NCBI GenBank assembly: GCA_022796315.1
Contig: JAAWIL010000001.1
Span: forward strand, 1-34,793
Reading direction: 5' to 3'
Length of the DNA stretch: 34,793 nt
From: Oscillibacter sp.
GTDB taxonomy: Bacteria; Bacillota; Clostridia; Oscillospirales; Oscillospiraceae
Shown here piece after piece: positions 1-6,617 of the stretch. The notes beneath the pieces are model-generated. The model worked only from the letters and a program-made list of their open reading frames with translations, was not told the DNA's origin and searched no databases. The position numbers were made by a program, and so were the translations under genes. How positions within the stretch are numbered: position 1 is the first letter of the stretch; the number at the start of each line of letters is the position of its first letter.

Positions 1-91
1 AGTCCACCGTCAGGCCGTTTCACGGCCCCTGGGGCGCCTATGCGCCCCAGGGTTGAAAAGAAGCATTTGCTTCTTTTCAACTGCGGTGACT
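1..91. repeat. Tandem-hairpin repeat element, cut by the window edge
   Basis: Three perfect hairpins lie end to end: a 5-bp stem at 13-27, an 11-bp stem with CTAT loop at 27-52, and a 13-bp stem with ATTT loop at 52-81. The ends AGTCCACCGTCAG (1-13) and CTGCGGTGACT (81-91) are imperfect inverted copies of each other, which suggests a small palindromic mobile element (REP or MITE type). It lies past the 3' end of the minus-strand ECF gene and could also stop transcription, although no clear U-run follows the stems. From 92 to 174 nothing else is seen. Confidence 0.5.
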
Positions 92-174
92 ATAAAAACT
101 TTATTTGAGGGAATGCTCTGCACTTTACAGGAACCTGTGCAAAGAGGCGGCGGGCAGCATGGGGCAGACGCCTG

Positions 175-735
175 TCAGGATGCCTGCGCATGGCTGTTTG
201 CCTTTCGCGTGTTCCAAATCGGGGTCAGGCGGCACAGGATCTTGGCCCCCAGCAGGCCGCAGATCACCCCGGAGGCTGCCGCGACACAAAGGTACAACGC
301 CAGGGCGAAGCCGGACAGGCGGAATACAATGAGATTTGCGGTAAAGGCAGCTGCCATGGAGGCGGCGCCATTGGCGGCAGGCATGGAGGATTCCGGGGGC
401 AGGGCTCTTTTCCGCGCGGTCCAGAGGATCAGGTCTATGACAATTCCTGGCGCAATATAGCCGATGGGGGAGAGGGCACCCATGCTTCCCACCATGCCAA
501 AGGCAAGCGCAAGGACGCTCTGCACCGCGCCCATGACAGCGCCGCAGCCGGCATGGGGGATGAATGCGGCCGCAATCACCAGGAACATCAGGGAAAAGCC
601 GGTTCCAATGCCCCCCGGAATGTGCAGCGCGTCCGTGATGAGATTGGCAGCCGGCGCAATCAGCCGCTTTGAAAACAGCCCCAAATCACAGCACAGGGCC
701 AAAAAGATCATCTGCCTGAGCGAAAATTTTTTCAT
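175..735 (-). CDS. Putative ECF transporter S component (small membrane protein)
   Basis: This 186-residue protein is strongly hydrophobic, with about five or six membrane segments and few charged residues. It starts MKKFSLRQMIFLALCCDLGL, and Gly/Ala-rich helices follow. Size and hydropathy fit the substrate-binding S subunit of an energy-coupling-factor vitamin or metal transporter; no ATPase or EcfT gene is present, so it would share the general module. The ATG at 735 was chosen over longer in-frame starts because AGAGG stands just upstream and the earlier frame runs through a structured leader. A riboswitch-like leader with terminator precedes it, and the upstream operon encodes a molybdopterin enzyme. 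A cofactor precursor, molybdate/tungstate or a pterin-like compound is therefore the inferred substrate. The family call rests on general appearance only. Confidence 0.6.
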   Translation of the reverse strand: MKKFSLRQMIFLALCCDLGLFSKRLIAPAANLITDALHIPGGIGTGFSLMFLVIAAAFIPHAGCGAVMGAVQSVLALAFGMVGSMGALSPIGYIAPGIVIDLILWTARKRALPPESSMPAANGAASMAAAFTANLIVFRLSGFALALYLCVAAASGVICGLLGAKILCRLTPIWNTRKANSHAQAS

Positions 736-866
736 GATGAACGCCTCTTTTCTCGGATCGGTATCCGTGCTTTCAAACATCGGAAAACAGTCTTGGACAG
801 CCGCGGCGCGCGATGGCGGCCGGGAATCCGGAGCGGTTTGTGTGAAATTCCACATATGACAGGCTG

Positions 867-905
867 AAAAAAGCGGACGCTTTCGCTGAAAACGAAAACG
901 CCCGC
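867..905 (-). terminator. Intrinsic terminator closing the riboswitch-like leader
   Basis: On the minus strand a 13-bp stem (GCGGGCGTTTTCG pairing with CGAAAGCGTCCGC, one G-U pair) is followed at once by six U residues. It sits about 130 nt before the ECF gene start, the usual place for a riboswitch-controlled transcription stop. Confidence 0.85.
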
Positions 906-1050
906 TTCGCCAAGGGAGTCCTTGACGTTTCGGAGTGTTCTCCTTTTCAAGTGAGAAGGTCCTGCGGTTTCCCGCAGAGCCCCGGAGGGGGAAGTTCCCC
1001 CTCGGCTGGACTGCCGTGGCAGATGCTTTAGGCCGGCCAGCTCGGAGATC
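906..1050 (-). promoter_or_regulatory. Structured leader resembling a Moco riboswitch
   Basis: The minus-strand RNA between the FAD gene and the terminator folds into several stems: GAGGGGGAA/TTCCCCCTC, a perfect CTGCGG-GAAA-CCGCAG tetraloop hairpin (about 964-979), TTCTC/GAGAA, and GTCAAGG/CCTTGGC (about 907-924). It carries CTCCGAG, CCTCCGGGG, GGAAAC and CTCCGAAACG blocks in an order I associate with the Moco RNA motif (molybdenum/tungsten cofactor riboswitch). The adjacent operon encodes a molybdopterin enzyme, which fits. The class is inferred from memory of the consensus. The presence of a structured, terminator-linked leader is directly visible. I see no convincing separate promoter, so readthrough from the upstream operon may feed it. 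Confidence 0.55.
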
Positions 1051-1096
1051 CATATTTCACATTGTCAGGAATACTCGGTAATGCGGTTCCACAGAA

Positions 1097-2422
1097 TCAA
1101 AAGCCGCTTCTCCCTGCGGAGGATTCCAGGACCTGGGGCAGCGGCGCCCTGGGGGCCTCCAGCTGCTGAATGTATGCGGTCAGAGACCGCTGCAGGGCGG
1201 CATATTTTCCGGAATCTCCGGCCTCAGCGGTCTCCCATGGAATGGGCGCGCCCTTTTGCAGCTGGTCCAGCATCTCTGTGACGCCGTCCATGGTATTGAC
1301 GAACTGCGCGCCGGCGATGCGTCCGCCGTAAAGGAGAACACGACGGTAGCCGCCACAGCTGTGAGACGCTAAAACCTGATAATCCAGCCCCTTCAGATCC
1401 TGCTCAGTCTTTCCAAAGGCAACGACGGGTGTCTGACCGATATAGGTGAGAAATACCGCCATAGATCCGGTGAACTCTTTTTCCTGGCCCGCACAGTTCG
1501 CCCCGGCCACCATGCCGCCGCGGGCTGCGGGCTCCCAGAACAGGTTCAGCGCCGGCTTTCCGCTGAGACGGTCCGGAGATTCCGTGCAGTCCCCGCAGGC
1601 GTAGATGTCCGGCAGATTGGTACGCATGTGTGAATCCACCCGAATGCCGCCCAGCTCGCCCAGGGCAATGCCGGTTTTCCGGGCAAGCTCCACCTGGGGG
1701 CGCACGCCAATCCCCCAGAGAATCAGGTCGCAGGGGATGACCCGCCTGGAGGTGCGGACGGCCTGGACGCGGCCATTGCCTTCAACACCCATGACGGATT
1801 CGCCGCTATAGACCTCCAGACCGTTGCTGCGCAGGGCCTTAACCACTTCGCCGGCAGTCTCCTTGTCAAAGGACCGCATGCTGATCCAGTCCAGCGCCTC
1901 CACCACGGTGACCCGCTCATAGCCGCGTTCCTTGAGGGCAAGGCCGCCCTCCAGTCCAATCGCTCCGGAGCCCACAACCACCGCGTGCTTTCCCGGGTAA
2001 GCGACAATCGCTTCCACATCGTCAATGGTTTTCAGGACGAAGTTTCCGGGGAGAGTGGTTCCCTTCATCCGGTGCAGCCGGATGGGGAAGCTTCCCGTGG
2101 CCACAATCAGCTTTCCGTAGGAAAATTCTTCACCGCCGGCGGTGGACACGGTCTTGCGGTCCGGGTCGATGATGGTGACTTCGTCGTTCAGGCGGAGCTG
2201 AATGTTGTGGGTGATATAGTCCTCAAAGGTTTTTACCAGAATCTTCTCTTTAGACAGCTCTCCGGAGAGATAGTCTGGAAGTGCCGGGGCCGCATACTCC
2301 GGATGCACCTCTTTTCCAAGGATCATAATGGACATCTCAGGGCGCAGTCTGCGAGCCGTCAAGGCCGCGCTGTTGCCGGCGACTCCGTTTCCGATGATCA
2401 GCAGATCGACATTGTGCACCAT
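1097..2422 (-). CDS. FAD-dependent NAD(P)H oxidoreductase
   Basis: This 441-residue flavoprotein belongs to the pyridine-nucleotide-disulfide oxidoreductase fold. An FAD dinucleotide motif GNGVAG is near residues 11-16, a second NAD(P)-binding motif VVGSGAIGLEGG is mid-protein, and the FAD-ribityl motif YACGDCTES follows. The active-site cysteine of NADH oxidases and CoA-disulfide reductases is absent: the region reads EYAAPALPDYLSG. A simple electron-transfer reductase (ferredoxin, rubredoxin or nitrite-reductase-like FAD domain) is therefore more likely than a thiol enzyme. The start ATG overlaps the stop of the upstream gene as TAATG, so the two are translationally coupled. By analogy with AorC of NAD-linked aldehyde oxidoreductases it may connect the iron-sulfur chain to NAD(H). 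It is the last enzyme gene before the riboswitch-like leader. Confidence 0.8.
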   Translation of the reverse strand: MVHNVDLLIIGNGVAGNSAALTARRLRPEMSIMILGKEVHPEYAAPALPDYLSGELSKEKILVKTFEDYITHNIQLRLNDEVTIIDPDRKTVSTAGGEEFSYGKLIVATGSFPIRLHRMKGTTLPGNFVLKTIDDVEAIVAYPGKHAVVVGSGAIGLEGGLALKERGYERVTVVEALDWISMRSFDKETAGEVVKALRSNGLEVYSGESVMGVEGNGRVQAVRTSRRVIPCDLILWGIGVRPQVELARKTGIALGELGGIRVDSHMRTNLPDIYACGDCTESPDRLSGKPALNLFWEPAARGGMVAGANCAGQEKEFTGSMAVFLTYIGQTPVVAFGKTEQDLKGLDYQVLASHSCGGYRRVLLYGGRIAGAQFVNTMDGVTEMLDQLQKGAPIPWETAEAGDSGKYAALQRSLTAYIQQLEAPRAPLPQVLESSAGRSGF

Positions 2423-3321
2423 TAGACGGTCCCCCTTGTCAGATTCCTGCGCTCCAGGGCTTTTAAGTGTTTTGAGAGCGCTGTCAGCTCTTCCGGTGTA
2501 CACGGTTCGCCTAAACAGGCGGTCAGCAGCTGGGCCAGCCGCTGCTTGGGCTTGCTGGCGGAAAACCCGGTTTTGTTCCAGGCGACCCCGAGTGCCGCAA
2601 ACACAGGATCGCCTCCGCCGTCGAAGGGGGAGGACGCGGGGGCCTCCGGGGAGACCGGGCAGCCGGCGGACAGGAACCGCACAGGGCGGCTCCGTCCGCT
2701 CTGCGGCAGATTCCTGGAGCGGATCGCCTCCTGCCAAAGCTCCACGCAGAGCGGGGTAAAGCGGCGGCTGTCCGCAAGGGGAATCGCCCCGTCCCCCTCC
2801 GCGATTACAGCGCAGATCCCTTTGTTCAGCAGGCGTTGGGCAATGTACTCGCCAGCAATGACAAAACAGCGGTCTTCTGTTACGGATTCCCGGCTTACGG
2901 TCAGCAGCGCCGCATCCTCAAAGCGGCGCACGGCCAGCAGGGAGGAGGCGTTTCCCACCGGATTCTCAAAGGTGATCTCACCCTGACAAATCCGCAGGCG
3001 CAGAGGCTGCGGACTGCTCCCGGTGATGAAGAGCATGTCGATTCCGGCACAGCGGAGCGCGGCGCCGAACCGGCCCTCCGCAGCGGCATGATGTACAGCT
3101 CCGCGGCGCAGGCAGCTCCAAACCATGGCCCCGGAGCCGGGGACGCCTGTTCCGGTCAGCGGGCCCGTGCTGAAGGCAACAGCTTCGGGGTCCAGCTCCC
3201 ACAAAAAGCGCATCTCTTCAAAGTGCAGGCTCCAGCAGCCAAATTGTCCGGCAGAGACCTCCTTGACTGCGGCCGTCCGGTTGAGCAGGTCAATCAGCGC
3301 GTATCGCACGATTCTCTGCAT
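2422..3321 (-). CDS. Shortened aldehyde:ferredoxin oxidoreductase-like protein
   Basis: At 299 residues this is about half the usual AOR length (roughly 600). Residues 1-190 resemble the AOR N-terminal domain that cradles the tungstopterin: AFSTGPLTGTGVPGSG (49-64), then a degenerate stretch, then CAGIDMLFITG (91-101) matching the family AGYD-ii-G pattern. A short piece keeps SAGCP (219-222) and FAALG (241-245). The end TPEELTALSKHLKALERRNL (275-294) resembles the family C-terminal ELL-GeR-nLeR helix. Most of the middle and C-terminal domains, including the cysteines that hold the [4Fe-4S] cluster, is missing. The frame is open with good ribosome sites and TAATG overlaps at both ends, so it looks like a maintained gene and not random decay. 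It may be a cofactor-holding or scaffold subunit; function unknown. Confidence 0.65.
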   Translation of the reverse strand: MQRIVRYALIDLLNRTAAVKEVSAGQFGCWSLHFEEMRFLWELDPEAVAFSTGPLTGTGVPGSGAMVWSCLRRGAVHHAAAEGRFGAALRCAGIDMLFITGSSPQPLRLRICQGEITFENPVGNASSLLAVRRFEDAALLTVSRESVTEDRCFVIAGEYIAQRLLNKGICAVIAEGDGAIPLADSRRFTPLCVELWQEAIRSRNLPQSGRSRPVRFLSAGCPVSPEAPASSPFDGGGDPVFAALGVAWNKTGFSASKPKQRLAQLLTACLGEPCTPEELTALSKHLKALERRNLTRGTV

Positions 3322-3800
3322 TAGTTCACACCCCCTTCCGTCGGATTCAGCAGGTTTTGCGCATATTTGCTGCGGAGATCCAGGCTGGCCTGATGGACGT
3401 CCTCAAACCGCAGCGCCTGAGTGGGACAGACCTTGACGCAGACGGGGTCGCCGCCGCAGAGATCGCAGGTGACAAAGGCCTCCTGATCCCGGTCGTATGT
3501 CACTGCGCCCACTGGGCACATCACCCTGCATGCCGCGCAGGCAAAGCAGTCCTCCGTCCTGCGGCTGACCACACCGGTTCCGGGGTCCTTGTCAATGATC
3601 CCCCGCATACAGGCGGATACGCATACCGGTTCCGCGCAGTGCTGGCACACCACGGCGTACTGCGTGTCGATCCCGCCGGCGCGCCGGATGCGGATACGGG
3701 CGTCTGAGGGCATCACGGTTCCCTTTTTTGCGATGGAGCAAATCATCTGGCAGGCGCCACAGCCAGTACATTTTGCGCGGTCAATCGTTAGAATTTTCAT
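3321..3800 (-). CDS. Four-cluster ferredoxin-like electron transfer subunit
   Basis: This 159-residue protein has four cysteine groups of the HycB/DmsB type: CTGCGACQMIC, CQHCAEPVCVSAC, CFACAACRVMC and CDLCGGDPVCVKVC. They predict four [4Fe-4S] clusters. No signal peptide or membrane segment is seen, so it should be cytoplasmic. It resembles the small iron-sulfur subunit that passes electrons from AOR-type or molybdopterin catalytic subunits to a flavoprotein. GGAGAG stands before the ATG, and its stop overlaps the AOR-like start as TAATG. Its exact partner (Mo enzyme, AOR-like protein, or both) cannot be told from sequence. Confidence 0.85.
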   Translation of the reverse strand: MKILTIDRAKCTGCGACQMICSIAKKGTVMPSDARIRIRRAGGIDTQYAVVCQHCAEPVCVSACMRGIIDKDPGTGVVSRRTEDCFACAACRVMCPVGAVTYDRDQEAFVTCDLCGGDPVCVKVCPTQALRFEDVHQASLDLRSKYAQNLLNPTEGGVN

Positions 3801-3833
3801 GTCAACTCTCCATGGCAGACCTTGCGCGCCCCG

Positions 3834-4343
3834 TCATGGCCGGGCGCCGGGCGGCTTGAAGGTTCCGTCTGCGTAGCGGCTGCGCAGAATGGCAGAAATC
3901 TCCTCCACGGTTCCGCACAGGATGGCCTCTGCGGGACAGTTGCGGGCGCAGGCCGGCAGATCGCCCTCATCAATGCGGTTATAGCACATGGTGCATTTCT
4001 GCATCAGGCCGTTGGCGCCAAACTGCGGCACGCCAAAGGGACAGGCCCACAGACACTCGTGGCAGCCAATGCACGTTTTCTGGTTGCCCAAAACGATTCC
4101 GTCGCTCCGCTTGCGGAGGGCGCCGGTGGGACAGGCCTTGACGCAGGGGGCGTCGCCGCAGTGCTGGCAGGGGATGGGGAGGAAGCTAAGATGCGCATCC
4201 TCGCCGCTGCCGCACTCCACCTCGGCCACCATGGTGAAGCGCGGGCCGGCGGGCAGGCTGTTCTCCAGCTTGCAGACCGTCTCACAGGCACGGCATCCCA
4301 TACACCGCTTGGTGTCCACGTAAAGAATCATCTGCTTTTCCAT
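3834..4343 (-). CDS. DmsB/NrfC-like iron-sulfur subunit of the molybdopterin enzyme
   Basis: This 169-residue protein has 16 cysteines in the classical four-cluster arrangement: CMGCRACETVC, CQHCGDAPCVKAC, CIGCHECLWAC, and CTMC followed by PACARNC. It matches the electron-transfer subunit that partners DMSO-reductase-family catalytic proteins. It starts 13 bp after the catalytic gene stop, with GAGGAGG just upstream of the ATG. No Tat signal is seen on either subunit, so the complex is probably cytoplasmic. Having two different four-cluster subunits in one operon is unusual and suggests either an extended wire or two docking branches. Confidence 0.88.
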   Translation of the reverse strand: MEKQMILYVDTKRCMGCRACETVCKLENSLPAGPRFTMVAEVECGSGEDAHLSFLPIPCQHCGDAPCVKACPTGALRKRSDGIVLGNQKTCIGCHECLWACPFGVPQFGANGLMQKCTMCYNRIDEGDLPACARNCPAEAILCGTVEEISAILRSRYADGTFKPPGARP

Positions 4344-4356
4344 CTTGTGTCCCTCC

Positions 4357-6579
4357 TCACATCTTTTGAACTTCTACCAGGGTGTTGAAGTAGGAACCGG
4401 TATTGCCGTCCAGCAGCGGATGATATTCCTGCATGATGCCGTGCTCCTGCAGGATATCCCGGGGACCGGCGGGATACACGCCCGTCAGCTTGTTGACGCT
4501 GCCGCCCAGCTTTACCCACATGCCGCTGCTCATCTCGATGACGCCGCTTTTGACGCGCACACCAACCCGCGCAATGATGTTTTTCAGCTCTCCCCGGTCG
4601 TTGAAGATCCGCACCAGGTCGCCGTCCTGGATTCCGCGGGCGGCGGCGTCCTCCCGGCTCATAAAGATCCGCGCGGGGCCTTCGATTTCCTGAATCCAGG
4701 GGAGGTTGTAGTACTGTGAGTGGGTCCGGAAGGCGGGGTGCTGGGAGATGACGTTCAGCGGATATTTTTTCGCCAGCTCCGGTGTGGCATAGACGCTTTC
4801 CGCCGGTTCCTGGAATTCGGGCACGGGGTTGAACTCCCCCGGGAAGGTCTTCCCGCGGGTCTCCATCATGGAGGAGTACAGCTCCACCTTGCCGGAGGGC
4901 GTGTCAAAACCGTTTTGATACGGAATCTTCGGGCACCACTTCTCGGGATTGCGGACCGGCCCATGGGGGGAGACCGCCGCGTCCACGTCGCATTCCTCCC
5001 CGATCAGCATGCGGATGTAGTCCAGTCCGGTCCGCTCGCGGGGAAAGTACTTCTCGTACCCCAGGCGGCGGCCCAGTTCCTCAAAGATCTCAATATCAGG
5101 CACGCACTCATAGGGCGGCTGACAGACCGGGACAAGGATCTGATTGTAGGGGTGCCAGTAAGAGGGGTGCAGACCGTACTGTTCCAGGTAGTGACAGGCG
5201 GGAAGCACCAGATCGGCGTAATCGGTGTCATCCGTCATGAACTGTTCGACCGTCACAAACATGTCCAGCATGTTGACGGCCTCAATCGTGTAATCCACAT
5301 GGGGCTGCTGAGAGATCAGTCCGCCCCGGAACGAAAGGATGCCCTTGATCGGCGGCTCCTTGGCCTCGTGAATGGCTGCGGCGATGGCGGCGATGTTGAT
5401 CAGCCGGGTCTTTCGGATCTCGGCCCCCTCGGGTTCCGTGACATTGGCCCAGTGGGCAAAACCGGTCAAGTTGGGGAATCCCATGCCGGAGATGAAGTTA
5501 TAGTTGCCGCTCTCCTTGCCAAAGCTGCCGCACACGGCCGCCAGACAGGCCAGCGCGCGCTGAGCCTGGTGGCCGTTGCTGTAGCGCTGCTGGCCATAGC
5601 CGGTTTCAAAATGCGATTTGGTCGTGGCCAGCAGCTCTGCGGCCTGGATGATCTGCGCTTTGGGGATGGTTGTCACCTCCTCCGTGCGCTCCGGCGTCCA
5701 TTCCTCTGCCAGCGCTGCAAGCTCCGCAAAGCCCACCGTGTGCTCCGCAAGGAACGCCTTGTCCTGTAGGCCCTGCTTGATGATCCAGTGGATCATCCCC
5801 AGCGCCATTGCCCCATCCGTACCCGGCCGGGGCCGCAGGTGCAGGTCTGCCTTGGCGGCGACCCCTGTTGTGTAGGGATCCACCACGATCAGTCTGGCGC
5901 CGCGCTCCTTGGCCCGGTATAGGAAAGGAAAGATATGCGGGTTTGTGGCAGAGCAGTTTCTGCCCACCAGGAATACGGTCTCGCAGTGCTCGGACCAGAT
6001 GGCCGGGTCCATGGTGTACTGGCTGCCGACGCTGCAATAGGAACCGGCCGCGCCGGACAGCAGACAGAAGCTGCCTGCCAGTTTGCTGGCGCCCATCAGG
6101 TTCCACAGACGTGCGCTGACCGCCTTTGCCATGTGCTCCCGGTTGCCGGAGTAGCAGTATTCCACCAGTGCCTCGCTGCCATATTGTTTCTGGATGCCGG
6201 TGATCTTTTCCACCATCCAGTCCATAGCCTCGTCCCAGGTAATCCGCTTGAACTTGCCCTCACCCCGCTTTCCAACCCGCAGCATGGGGTATTTCACACG
6301 GTCGGGGCTGTTGATCTTTTCCACGTTGGCAAAGCCCTTGAGGCACAGATGTCCGCGGGTAATCGGGTGTTCCGGATTGCCCTCAATTTTGATGACCTTT
6401 TCGTCCTTTACGTAGACCAGCTCGCCGCAGGTGTCGTAGCAGTTGTGCGGACAGCAGGTTTTTACCACACGGTCCGCAATCACCTTTTTGCCGCCCAGCC
6501 ACACGGGCACGTTGGCTCCGGCGGCGTACCGGTCCAGATCCTCGCATTTTCGCCAAGGAATGGGATGATAGCTCTCCAT
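4357..6579 (-). CDS. Molybdopterin (Mo/W-bis-PGD) oxidoreductase catalytic subunit
   Basis: This 740-residue enzyme belongs to the DMSO-reductase superfamily. Near the N-terminus CPHNCYDTC (43-51) and C79 in GHLCLKG form a C-x3-C-x3-C-x27-C site for a [4Fe-4S] cluster. Molybdopterin-binding stretches follow, including VGRNCSATNPH, IVVDPYTTGVAAKAD, and FRGGLISQQPHVD in place of the common GeN; a dinucleotide-binding C-terminal domain includes ISQHPAFRTHSQYY. The metal ligand is probably in AGSFCLLSG (C172), which is inference. There is no Tat leader and no selenocysteine signal. The start at 6579 has GGGG eight bases upstream; the longer in-frame reading before it is an artefact overlapping the E3 gene. 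The substrate is unknown: formate, aldehyde/acid, and acetylene-hydratase-like chemistry all occur in related proteins. Confidence 0.88.
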   Translation of the reverse strand: MESYHPIPWRKCEDLDRYAAGANVPVWLGGKKVIADRVVKTCCPHNCYDTCGELVYVKDEKVIKIEGNPEHPITRGHLCLKGFANVEKINSPDRVKYPMLRVGKRGEGKFKRITWDEAMDWMVEKITGIQKQYGSEALVEYCYSGNREHMAKAVSARLWNLMGASKLAGSFCLLSGAAGSYCSVGSQYTMDPAIWSEHCETVFLVGRNCSATNPHIFPFLYRAKERGARLIVVDPYTTGVAAKADLHLRPRPGTDGAMALGMIHWIIKQGLQDKAFLAEHTVGFAELAALAEEWTPERTEEVTTIPKAQIIQAAELLATTKSHFETGYGQQRYSNGHQAQRALACLAAVCGSFGKESGNYNFISGMGFPNLTGFAHWANVTEPEGAEIRKTRLINIAAIAAAIHEAKEPPIKGILSFRGGLISQQPHVDYTIEAVNMLDMFVTVEQFMTDDTDYADLVLPACHYLEQYGLHPSYWHPYNQILVPVCQPPYECVPDIEIFEELGRRLGYEKYFPRERTGLDYIRMLIGEECDVDAAVSPHGPVRNPEKWCPKIPYQNGFDTPSGKVELYSSMMETRGKTFPGEFNPVPEFQEPAESVYATPELAKKYPLNVISQHPAFRTHSQYYNLPWIQEIEGPARIFMSREDAAARGIQDGDLVRIFNDRGELKNIIARVGVRVKSGVIEMSSGMWVKLGGSVNKLTGVYPAGPRDILQEHGIMQEYHPLLDGNTGSYFNTLVEVQKM

Positions 6580-6617
6580 ATTGATTCCCCTTTGTTTTAT
6601 TCGTACTGCTCTCCGTC

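Noticed and set aside
2423..2737. N-terminal extension of the FAD oxidoreductase
   Set aside because: It overlaps the AOR-like gene in another frame; the dinucleotide-binding motif starts right after the ATG at 2422.
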